Assembly (NCBI RefSeq): GCF_030499535.1
Contig: NZ_JASTLB010000001.1
Location: 1,054,001 to 1,118,000 of the forward strand
DNA: 64,000 nucleotides
Origin: Streptomyces sp. TG1A-8
GTDB taxonomy: Bacteria; Actinomycetota; Actinomycetes; Streptomycetales; Streptomycetaceae
Direction: 5' to 3'
This document shows positions 43,976 through 51,408 of the stretch, in pieces (position 1 is the first letter of the stretch; every line of letters begins with the position of its first letter). Both the position numbers and the translations under genes were made by a program. The notes under the pieces are model-generated. The model saw nothing but the letters and a program-made list of their open reading frames with translations. It was not told the origin of the DNA and did not search any database.

Positions 43976-45124
43976 GTGCACCTGTCATTCCTGCACCCGC
44001 TCTTCGACACCCCCGGCCCCTGGGCCACCGTCTACTTCGGCGCCGCCCCGAACGACGAGAGGGGCGCGAAACAGCACGAGCTGTCCGTCCGGCAGGCCTG
44101 CCGGACCCTGGAGGAGGAGGGCGCCGACGCCGCGACCGTCGAGGCGGTGCGCGCCGCCCTGATGGCCACGAGCCCCGCCGAGGACCCGGCGGGACGGGTC
44201 TTCTTCGCCACCGGCGGACAGGTGGTGCTCAGCCACCGCCTCTCCCGGCCGCCGCGGCGCCCGATCGCCTGCTGGGCGCCGCTGCCGCGGCTGACGCCGC
44301 TGCTGGAGCTGTCCGGCCAGGATCCGGTCTGCCTGGTGGCGTACATCGACCGCACCGGCGCCGACTTCGAGCTGCGCGGCGCGACGGGCCCGCAGGACGC
44401 CGGGCAGGTCGAGGGACAGCGCCGTCCGGTCCACCGCACGGCCTCGGCCGAGTGGAACGAGCGGCACTTCCAGCTCAAGGTGGAGAACACCTGGGAGCAC
44501 AACGCCGGCGAGATCGCCGAAGCGCTGGCCTCGGCGTACGAGGAGTGCGGCGCCGACCTCGTCGTCCTGGCGGGTGATCCGCGCGAGCGGCGGGCCGTGC
44601 ACGAGAGGCTGCCCGGGGCGGTGCGCGAGGTGACGGCCGAGACCGAGCACGGCGGGCGTGCCGCGGGTTCCTCCTCCCCGGCCCTGGAGGCGGCCGTCGA
44701 GCGGGCCCGGCAGCAGCACCTGCACCATCACGTCGAGGAGGTGCTCGACCGCTTCCGGGCCGGACGGGTGGGCACCGACCGGGCGACGGACGCGGTGGAG
44801 GGCGTCCCGGCCCTGGTGGAGGCCGCGCGGGAGCACCGCATCGACACGCTGCTGGTCCGGCCCGACGGCTCGGAGCTGGCCCGTGAGGCGTGGGTGGGCG
44901 CCGGCCCCGACCAGGTGGCGACGCGCCGTACCGACGCCCAGGCCCTGGGCGAGAGCGATCCGGTCCTGGTGCGCGCCGACGACGCACTGCTCAGGGCGGC
45001 CGCCGTCACCGCCGCCGACGTCCTGGTCGTCCCGGTCCCGGACGAGGACGAGGAGGATCCCGGACTGCCGACGGGGGGCCTCGGCGCGCTGTTGCGCTGG
45101 ACGTACGAGCCGGCCACCGCGTAG
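43976..45124 (+). CDS. baeRF family 2 protein (Rv2629/Balon-like), predicted ribosome-associated hibernation factor
   Basis: 382 residues resembling mycobacterial Rv2629 and the bacterial-archaeal eRF1-like (baeRF) group. Visible features: LFDTPGPWATVYFGAAPNDE at the N-terminus, AEWNERHFQLKVENTWEHNA, a middle domain with DLVVLAGDPRERRAVHERLP, and a C-terminal domain with the acidic VPVPDEDEEDPG stretch. Balon, a relative described as a ribosome-hibernation factor, binds the A site of idle ribosomes with EF-Tu, and mycobacterial Rv2629-type proteins behave similarly. I infer a stress/dormancy role here. GTG 43976 has GGAGG 4-8 bp upstream. A strong stem-loop follows. Confidence 0.82.
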   Translation: MHLSFLHPLFDTPGPWATVYFGAAPNDERGAKQHELSVRQACRTLEEEGADAATVEAVRAALMATSPAEDPAGRVFFATGGQVVLSHRLSRPPRRPIACWAPLPRLTPLLELSGQDPVCLVAYIDRTGADFELRGATGPQDAGQVEGQRRPVHRTASAEWNERHFQLKVENTWEHNAGEIAEALASAYEECGADLVVLAGDPRERRAVHERLPGAVREVTAETEHGGRAAGSSSPALEAAVERARQQHLHHHVEEVLDRFRAGRVGTDRATDAVEGVPALVEAAREHRIDTLLVRPDGSELAREAWVGAGPDQVATRRTDAQALGESDPVLVRADDALLRAAAVTAADVLVVPVPDEDEEDPGLPTGGLGALLRWTYEPATA

Positions 45125-45248
45125 CGGACGCGCCGGCCGGTGACCGGGCCGGCGCGCACCGGCGGGACGTACCCGGCGACGGCACGGCGACGGTTCCGGC
45201 CGGCCCGGGAAGGAGCCGGCCGGAGCGGCCGGGAGGGGATGCGGACAG

Positions 45249-45285
45249 CGACGAGGCGGCTGCCGGGCCGGCAGCCGCCTCGTCG
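45249..45285 (+). terminator. Strong stem-loop after the baeRF gene
   Basis: Arms 45249-45264 and 45270-45285 pair over 16 bp (core ACGAGGCGGCTGCC with GGCAGCCGCCTCGT) around a 5-nt loop. Confidence 0.75.
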
Positions 45286-45322
45286 TCGGCGGGTGTGTCA
45301 CTCAGGGGGAAGCATGACGGTG

Positions 45323-45341
45323 CCGGGCGCCGCGCGCCCGG
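45323..45341 (-). terminator. Short stem-loop after the 80-residue gene
   Basis: CCGGGCGC (45323-45330) and GCGCCCGG (45334-45341) pair perfectly around a 3-nt loop, 21 bp beyond the stop of the minus-strand small gene. Confidence 0.5.
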
Positions 45342-45362
45342 GCGGCCCGGTCCGCGCGCACC

Positions 45363-45605
45363 TCAGTCCACGGCCGGGCCGGCGTCCTGCGTACCGGACA
45401 GTTCGGCCAGGAACCGGTGACAGCGGGCCGCGCGCTCCGAGTCCTGCTCCATGACGGAACGGAAGAAGTCCGCGATCTCCTGCTTGTTCGCGTTCTCCGC
45501 GTCACGCACGTACTGGCCGTAGTCGTGCCCGGCCTTCAGGGAATGATATTGCACGGAGATGAGGTCGAAGACGACGTCACTGAATCCGGTTTCGCCTGTC
45601 GCCAT
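45363..45605 (-). CDS. Small conserved helical protein, function unknown
   Basis: 80 residues, acidic and entirely helical in appearance: FSDVVFDLISVQYHSLKAGH, then YVRDAENANKQEIADFFRSV and SERAARCHRFLAEL. The spacing of Tyr/His/Glu residues is reminiscent of half a ferritin-like bundle, but I cannot assign it to a family. It has an excellent ribosome site (GGGAGG before ATG 45605) and G+C-biased third positions, so it is a genuine gene. It lies 89 bp after, and in the same direction as, the BrkB-type gene. Confidence 0.75.
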   Translation of the reverse strand: MATGETGFSDVVFDLISVQYHSLKAGHDYGQYVRDAENANKQEIADFFRSVMEQDSERAARCHRFLAELSGTQDAGPAVD

Positions 45606-45694
45606 GAGTCCTCCCGGACCACTCGAGAATCGGACAAGAGGTGGGTATCACCTTCTGCGCGAACGAAACGGCCTGTTTCGGCGCGGATCCGGGA

Positions 45695-46702
45695 TCAGGG
45701 CGGTCCCTTGTCGCCGACGGCCGGCGGCGGGGGCTCCCCGAAGCGCACGGAGATCTTCTCGAAGCCCTTGAAGGCCTCCGTGGTCGCGTACGAGCGGTAG
45801 GCGCGCAGGTCGCCAGTGGCGAGGTGGACGTGGTCGGTGAACGGGGTCAGCAGGCTGCGGGGCCACAGCCGCAGGCAGCGCACGGAGATGATCTCGGCCG
45901 CGGTGAGGTACACGACGGCGCCGAGGTAGATCCAGCCGAGCAGCCCGAGCACGATGCCGAACATGCCGTACGTCGCCGTGGCGCCCCGCAGCACGTGCCC
46001 GACGTAGTAGGAGCCGCCCCACTGCAGTGCCTGCCAGGCGCACGCCCCGCCCAGGGCCGGCCCGTACAGCACGCGCAGGGTCAGCCGGCGCCGGGCCATG
46101 AGCCGGTAGCTCAGCAGGAGCAGGGCGGCGTTGCACAGGACGCCCGCGACGACGACGGCGATCCGGACGCCGAGTTCCAGGTGGGCGCCGAAGACGCCGG
46201 CCGCGGACTCGGCGGCGGACAGGGCCGTGGTCAGGCACAGGCCGACCGCGAGCAGCAGCAGGAAGCACACCCCGCGCAGCCGGGAGCGCAGCGGATCGGG
46301 ACGGGCGTGCCGGGGCACCGCGAAGATCTTGTTCAGGGCGTGCTGGGCGGCCTGCGCCACGCCCAGGGCGCCGTAGAGGCTGCCGGTGACCCCGACGGCC
46401 ACGGCCGCCCCGCTGCCGTGGAAGGAGTGGACGCTGTGGCCGAGCTGGTCGCCGATCACCGGGAACTCGCTCAGCGCCGAGTGCAGCACCGACTGCTGGA
46501 GGTGCGGGTTGCCGTGCAGGGCGGCGCTGAGGATCGCCACCAGGAACAGCAGCAGCGGGAAGAGGGAGACGAAGCCGTAGTACGTCAGCAGGGCGGCGAG
46601 GTAGGCGGCCTGGTCGTCGAAGAACTTGTACACCACCGCCAGGGGCACGCCCGCCCACCGGTGCCGCCGCTGGTAGCGGTCGAGCCGGGCCAGCACGTTC
46701 AC
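45695..46702 (-). CDS. YihY/BrkB-family integral membrane protein
   Basis: 335 residues with about six membrane segments. Family features: LAALLTYYGFVSLFPLLLFL near the N-terminus, GSLYGALGVAQAAQHALNKI in the middle, and the last two helices ending in GWIYLGAVVYLTAAEII. The family was once called ribonuclease BN, an assignment later withdrawn; transport or cell-envelope roles are proposed. GTG 46702 has GGAGG 5 bp upstream; longer in-frame starts upstream have no coding character. Confidence 0.88.
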   Translation of the reverse strand: MNVLARLDRYQRRHRWAGVPLAVVYKFFDDQAAYLAALLTYYGFVSLFPLLLFLVAILSAALHGNPHLQQSVLHSALSEFPVIGDQLGHSVHSFHGSGAAVAVGVTGSLYGALGVAQAAQHALNKIFAVPRHARPDPLRSRLRGVCFLLLLAVGLCLTTALSAAESAAGVFGAHLELGVRIAVVVAGVLCNAALLLLSYRLMARRRLTLRVLYGPALGGACAWQALQWGGSYYVGHVLRGATATYGMFGIVLGLLGWIYLGAVVYLTAAEIISVRCLRLWPRSLLTPFTDHVHLATGDLRAYRSYATTEAFKGFEKISVRFGEPPPPAVGDKGPP

Positions 46703-46862
46703 GCACCCTCCCACACCCTCGGGTGCGAGTTCGCACCATGGCTCGCGCCACAGCATTCCGGTGCCCCCGCCGGACGGTCCCACACCGGCCGGCGCGGTCC
46801 GGCCCGGCCGCGCGGCGTCCGGCATCCGGCGGGGGCACCGGGCGGGACGCGGACCGCCGCCC

Positions 46863-48128
46863 TCAGGCGGGGGGCGGGGCCGGGCGGACGCCGGGACGGA
46901 ACTTGGGGATGCGCACGGTGATCCTCGTGCCGGCGCCGACGCCTGTCTCGACGACCAGCCCGTGCGCGTCGCCGTAGACCTGGCGCAGGCGCGTGTCCAC
47001 GTTGCTCAGGCCGATGCCGGCGGACGGGCCGCCCCGGCCGCGGAGGATCTCGCGCAGCCGCTGCGGGTCCATGCCGACGCCGTCGTCCTCGATGACGACC
47101 CGCGCCTCGGTCCCCTCGTCCTCGGCCGCGATCGTGATGCGGCCCCGGCCCGCGGACTCCCCCAGGCCGTGTTTGAGCGCGTTCTCGACGAGCGGTTGCA
47201 GGCACAGGAACGGCAGGGTGACGGGCAGCACCTCCGGGGCGATGCGCAGGGTCACGTCGAGGCGCCGGCCGAAGCGGGCGCGGGCGAGTTCGAGGTACTG
47301 CTCGATGGAGCGCAGTTCCTCCGCCAGGGTCGTGAAGTCGCCGTTGCGGCGGAACGAGTAGCGGGTGAAGTCGGCGAACTCCAGGAGGAGGCCGCGGGCC
47401 CGCTCGGGGTCGGTGCGGACGAACGAGGCGATGCTCGCGAGCGAGTTGTAGACGAAGTGGGGGGAGATCTGGGCGCGCAGGGCCCGGATCTCGGCCTCGA
47501 TCACGCTGGAGCGGGCCCGGTCCAGGTCGACCAGTTCGAGCTGGACGGAGACCCAGCGGGCCACTTCCCCGGCGGCCCGCACCATCACGGCGGACTCCCG
47601 GCCGCCGAAGGCGGCGAGCGTGCCGGGGGCCCGGCCGTCGACGCGGAGGGGTGCCACGACGCCCCAGCGGACCGGACAGGTGCCGTCCGCGCAGGACAGC
47701 GCGAAGGTCTGGGGGCGGCCGGTGCGCACGGCCTGCGCGATCTGCGGGCCCGCCTCGGCGCGGTGGTGGCCGCCGGCGCCGTCCCAGGCGAGCACGGACT
47801 CCTCGTCGGTGAGCGCGAGGGCGACCGTGCCGAGCAGGGGGCGCAGCCGCCGGGCCGCCTTGCGGGCCGTGTCGGGGGTGAGGCCCGCGCGCAGCGGCGG
47901 TGCGGCGAGCGAGGCGGTGTGCAGGGTGTGGAAGGTGGCGCGTTCGACGGGGGTGCCGTGGCCCGCCGGGTTCTCCTGCTGGCGGCGGGCGGCGCCGTGG
48001 CCGAGGGCGAGCCCCAGGGCGAACAGGGCGAGCCCGGCCAGGGCGAGGGCGACGGTGCCCAGCGCCGTCGCGGCGCCCAGCGCTCCCGTCACGGTGCCCG
48101 GTGCCGCCGGGGCGACGGGCGCGGTCAC
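46863..48128 (-). CDS. LytS-type sensor histidine kinase
   Basis: 421 residues. A single hydrophobic N-terminal segment (about 15-45), a GAF-like sensor region (about 70-200), then a His_kinase/HATPase module: the H-box is in EIRALRAQISPHFVYNSLASI (phospho-acceptor HFxxN) and the ATPase has LQPLVENALKHG and GIGLSNVDTRL. HFVYN-type kinases partner LytTR regulators, and one is encoded at 50390-51223, with a symporter pair between. The symporter may therefore be the target or the co-sensor. GTG 48128 is the best start. Confidence 0.9.
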   Translation of the reverse strand: MTAPVAPAAPGTVTGALGAATALGTVALALAGLALFALGLALGHGAARRQQENPAGHGTPVERATFHTLHTASLAAPPLRAGLTPDTARKAARRLRPLLGTVALALTDEESVLAWDGAGGHHRAEAGPQIAQAVRTGRPQTFALSCADGTCPVRWGVVAPLRVDGRAPGTLAAFGGRESAVMVRAAGEVARWVSVQLELVDLDRARSSVIEAEIRALRAQISPHFVYNSLASIASFVRTDPERARGLLLEFADFTRYSFRRNGDFTTLAEELRSIEQYLELARARFGRRLDVTLRIAPEVLPVTLPFLCLQPLVENALKHGLGESAGRGRITIAAEDEGTEARVVIEDDGVGMDPQRLREILRGRGGPSAGIGLSNVDTRLRQVYGDAHGLVVETGVGAGTRITVRIPKFRPGVRPAPPPA

Positions 48129-48210
48129 GGGCGGCGTCCCGCGGAGCGGGCCGGGCGGGTCCCGGGCATCGGGCTCCTCGTCGCTGCGGGGCCGGCCGGG
48201 GTGCGCGCGG

Positions 48211-49959
48211 TCACCGCGGGGCCGGCCGGGGCGGGGGCGGACCGGCGCGGCCGGTGAGGGACTCGGGCAGGTGGAGCCGGGCCATCGTGGCGCCGGCGCC
48301 CGCGGGGACGCGGTCCCGGGTGGCCAGTGAGGTCAGCACCATGGCGGCGAAGCCCACGGGGACCGACCAGACGGCGGGCCGGGCCAGCAGGGCGTGCGGC
48401 CAGCCGGAGCGGGCGGCGCCGGCCATGGTCGCCGCGACCGCGGTGAGCGCCGAGCCGCCGCCGAGGAGCAGTCCGGCGGCGGCGCCGTGCGGGGTGAGTC
48501 CGCGCCACCAGATCCCGAGGACGAGCAGCGGGCAGAACGAGGACGCGGACACGGCGAAGGCGAGCCCGACCGCGTCGGCCACGGGCAGGTCGCCGACCAC
48601 GGTGTTGGCGGCGGCGGGCACCGCGACCGCCGGCAGGGCCGCCAGCCGGACGTGCCGCAGGCCCAGGGCCGGCAGCACGTCCTGGGCGAGGACGCCGGCG
48701 ACCGACATGGTGAGCCCGGAGACGGTGGACAGGAACGCCGCGCAGGCGCCGCCCGCGATCAGCGCGCCGAGCAGGTCGCCGCCGGCGCCGCCGATCAGCC
48801 GGTGCGGCAGGACGAGCACGGCCGCGTCGGTGTCGCCGGTGAGCAGCAGGTCGGGTGCGTAGAGCCGGCCGAGCGCCCCGTAGAGGGGGATCAGCAGGTA
48901 GAAGACGCCGAGCAGGCCGAGGACGGCGACGGTGGTGCGGCGGGCGGCGCGGCCGTCGGGGTTGGTGTAGAAGCGGACGACGACGTGCGGCAGGCCCATG
49001 GTGCCGAGGAAGGTGGCGAGGATCAGCCCGTAGGTGGAGTACAGGCCGTGCTGTTCCCGGCCGGTCGCGAGGGGCCCGGCCCAGCCCGGCGGGGCCGCGC
49101 GCCCGCCCTCTTCCCGGGGCAGGGGCACGGGGGCGCCGGGCGGGAAGCGCAGGGTGGTGCCGGCGCCGACCCGGTGGGCGCCCCGGCCGAGGGTGAGCGG
49201 GGCGGCGCGCAGGGTGCGGTCGTCGACGGTTCCGGTCGCGTCCACGCGCACCGGGGTGCGGACGGTGAGGGTCAGCGGCCGGTCGAGGTGCACCTGGGTG
49301 GTGCGCCGGAAGGCGGGGCGCTGGTCCCAGGAGGGTGCCGGGGTGTGGTCGGCGCCCCAGGCGAGCAGCAGGAACACCGCGGGGACCAGCAGGGCGGCGA
49401 GCTTCAGCCCGTATTGGAAGGCCTGGACGAAGGTGACGCTGCGCATGCCGCCGGCGGCCACCGCCGCGGTCACCACGCCGGCGACGACCGGGCCGCCGAG
49501 CCAGCCCGGCGCCCCGGTGAGCAGGCGCAGGGTCAGGCCGGCGCCGCGCAGCTGGGGCAGCAGGTAGAGCCAGCCGACGCCGACGACGAGGACGCTCGCG
49601 ATCCGCCGGACGGCGCGGGACTCCAGCCGGGCCTCGGCGAAGTCCGGGAGGGTGTAGGCGCCGGAGCGGCGCAGCGGGGCGGCGACGAAGGCCAGCAGGA
49701 CCAGGAAGCCGGCGGTGTAGCCGACGGGGAACCACAGCATGTCGGCGCCCTGGGCGAGGAGGAGCCCGGCGACGCCGAGGAAGGAGGCGGCGGACAGGTA
49801 CTCGCCGCTGACGGCGCAGGCGTTGAGCCGGGGCGGGACGCTGCGCGAGGCGACGTAGAAGTCGGAGGTGGTCCGGGAGACGCGCAGGCCCAGCGCGCCG
49901 ACGAGCACCGTGGCGAGGACCACGGCCGACACGCCGGCGATCGCGTACGTCCGGTTCAA
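48211..49959 (-). CDS. Sodium/solute symporter (SSS family, acetate/monocarboxylate type)
   Basis: 582 residues with about 13 hydrophobic segments. Typical SSS features: DFYVASRSVPPRLNACAVSG, GEYLSAASFLGVAGL, LATFLGTMGLPHVVVRFYT and SVSGLTMSVAGVLAQDVLPA. It resembles ActP/MctC-type carboxylate uptake systems. An insertion of about 100 residues (about 235-340) rich in charged and Pro/Gly residues should form a large external loop. The TTG start at 49959 overlaps the stop of the small membrane gene (TTGA), so the two are co-translated. It lies in one direction with the LytTR/LytS pair. Confidence 0.88.
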   Translation of the reverse strand: MNRTYAIAGVSAVVLATVLVGALGLRVSRTTSDFYVASRSVPPRLNACAVSGEYLSAASFLGVAGLLLAQGADMLWFPVGYTAGFLVLLAFVAAPLRRSGAYTLPDFAEARLESRAVRRIASVLVVGVGWLYLLPQLRGAGLTLRLLTGAPGWLGGPVVAGVVTAAVAAGGMRSVTFVQAFQYGLKLAALLVPAVFLLLAWGADHTPAPSWDQRPAFRRTTQVHLDRPLTLTVRTPVRVDATGTVDDRTLRAAPLTLGRGAHRVGAGTTLRFPPGAPVPLPREEGGRAAPPGWAGPLATGREQHGLYSTYGLILATFLGTMGLPHVVVRFYTNPDGRAARRTTVAVLGLLGVFYLLIPLYGALGRLYAPDLLLTGDTDAAVLVLPHRLIGGAGGDLLGALIAGGACAAFLSTVSGLTMSVAGVLAQDVLPALGLRHVRLAALPAVAVPAAANTVVGDLPVADAVGLAFAVSASSFCPLLVLGIWWRGLTPHGAAAGLLLGGGSALTAVAATMAGAARSGWPHALLARPAVWSVPVGFAAMVLTSLATRDRVPAGAGATMARLHLPESLTGRAGPPPPRPAPR

Positions 49960-50333
49960 CGCGCGGTCACGTCGCCCTCGGCGCGCTCGGCACGGCGGAC
50001 GTACCAGGCCCCGATGCCGAGCAGGGCCGGGTACGGCGCCACGCCCAGGACCAGCCACACGGCGAGTGGGGCGTCCGGCCGGGCGCTCGTGGCCGGCAGC
50101 AGCCGGAGGACCACGGGGAGCGAACCCAGCAGGGCCGCGAGCAGGGCCGTCACCGTGAACCCGGTCCGTATCTGGCGGCGCATCAGGTGCGTGACGGCGG
50201 TGTCGTCACCGGGTGCGGGGCGGGGTGCGGGTGCGGTCGCCGGGCGGGGCGGGGTGCGGCCCGCCCGGCCGGTGCGGACGGTGCGCGGCCCACCGGTGAC
50301 CACCTCCCTGCGCGGGACGGGCTCCGCACCCAT
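49956..50333 (-). CDS. Small membrane protein partner of the symporter (DUF485-like)
   Basis: 125 residues with a disordered Arg/Pro N-terminus (1-45) and two membrane helices (about 58-80 and 90-110). Small two-helix proteins of the YjcH/DUF485 group are regularly encoded directly upstream of SSS acetate symporters; the position and coupling support this, though sequence similarity is weak. Start ATG 50333 has GGGGGA 8 bp upstream. Confidence 0.72.
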   Translation of the reverse strand: MGAEPVPRREVVTGGPRTVRTGRAGRTPPRPATAPAPRPAPGDDTAVTHLMRRQIRTGFTVTALLAALLGSLPVVLRLLPATSARPDAPLAVWLVLGVAPYPALLGIGAWYVRRAERAEGDVTAR

Positions 50334-50389
50334 GACGCACTCCCCCAGGCCGCGGTGATCACCTTGTTGCGGTGAGTGTACGCAGCCCG

Positions 50390-51223
50390 TCAGTGGTGGG
50401 GTAGACGCTGGACGGGGTTCGCCCGCCGGGTCAGCAGGTCCCGCAGCTCACGGGCGTTGCGGCGGCTGACGGCCAGGACGCGGTCCCCGACGCGGACGGT
50501 CAGGTTGCCGCCGTCCAGGCGCAGTTCCTCGATGCGGGAGAGGGCGACGAGACGGCTGCGGTGTATCCGTACGAAGCCGCGGGGGCGCCACTGCTCCTCC
50601 AGCGTGGACAGCGGGATCCGCACCAGGTGGCTGCCCTGCGCGGTGTGCAGGCGCGCGTAGTCGCCCTGGGCCTCGACGTCGGTGATGTCGGCGACGGACA
50701 CGAACCGCGTCACCCCGCCCAGTTCCACCGGGACCTGGCCGTCGGCGGCGTGCCCCGGCTGCCGGTCCGCGCCGGCGCGGGGTCCGGCGGGCGGGACGGC
50801 GGGCCGGGGCCCCTGGCCGGCCCGGGTCAGCTCGGCGACCCGTCGCACGGCCTCCGAGAAGCGCTCCCTGCGCAGGGGTTTGAGCAGGTAGTCCACGGCC
50901 TTGAGGTCGAACGCGCGGACGGCGAAGTCCTCGTGGGCGGTGACGAAGACGATCAGCGGCGGGGCCGCGAAGCCACCGAGCAGCCGGGCCACGTCCAGGC
51001 CGCTGAGACCCGGCATGTTGATGTCGAGGAAGACGACGTCGAGGGCGTCCGCGCCGTCCGGCCCGCCCTCCACGGCCCGGCTCAGCCGGCGCAGCGCCCC
51101 GGTGGCCTCCAGGGCGGGCACCACGCTGCCGACCCTGGGGTCCTCGCCCAGGAGGTACAGCAGTTCTTCGAGCGCGGGTTCCTCGTCGTCGACGGCGAGC
51201 ACGCGCAGCGGGGTGTCGGTCAT
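50390..51223 (-). CDS. LytTR response regulator
   Basis: 277 residues. The receiver (about 5-125) has VLAVDDEEPALEEL, the phospho-acceptor Asp in DVVFLDINMPGLSG and the Lys in YLLKPLRRE. A linker follows, then a LytTR DNA-binding domain (about 175-275): VADITDVEAQGDYARLHT, FVRIHRSRLVALSRIEEL. It is the partner of the LytS-type kinase and likely activates the symporter operon downstream. ATG 51223 is the natural start. Confidence 0.92.
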   Translation of the reverse strand: MTDTPLRVLAVDDEEPALEELLYLLGEDPRVGSVVPALEATGALRRLSRAVEGGPDGADALDVVFLDINMPGLSGLDVARLLGGFAAPPLIVFVTAHEDFAVRAFDLKAVDYLLKPLRRERFSEAVRRVAELTRAGQGPRPAVPPAGPRAGADRQPGHAADGQVPVELGGVTRFVSVADITDVEAQGDYARLHTAQGSHLVRIPLSTLEEQWRPRGFVRIHRSRLVALSRIEELRLDGGNLTVRVGDRVLAVSRRNARELRDLLTRRANPVQRLPHH

Positions 51224-51366
51224 GGGCCCTCGGTGTGTGGTGGGCGGGCGGGCGTACACCAGGGTCCCTCGCGGACGCGGTTCGTCAACCGGTCGTGACC
51301 CGCCCGTGTGCGGACCGGCCGCGCGGGCCGGACCGCCGTCCGGACCGCCCGGGTCCACCGGTGTCC

Positions 51367-51405
51367 CGTCCGGGGCCGCGGGCCGGCGGCCCGCGGCCCC
51401 GGACG
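51367..51405 (-). terminator. Very stable stem-loop ending the molybdo-enzyme operon
   Basis: An 18-bp perfect stem with a 3-nt loop (51367-51405; arms run CGTCCGGGGCCGCGGGCC and its complement) starts 3 bp after the stop codon of the molybdenum subunit. Confidence 0.75.
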
Positions 51406-51408
51406 CGG

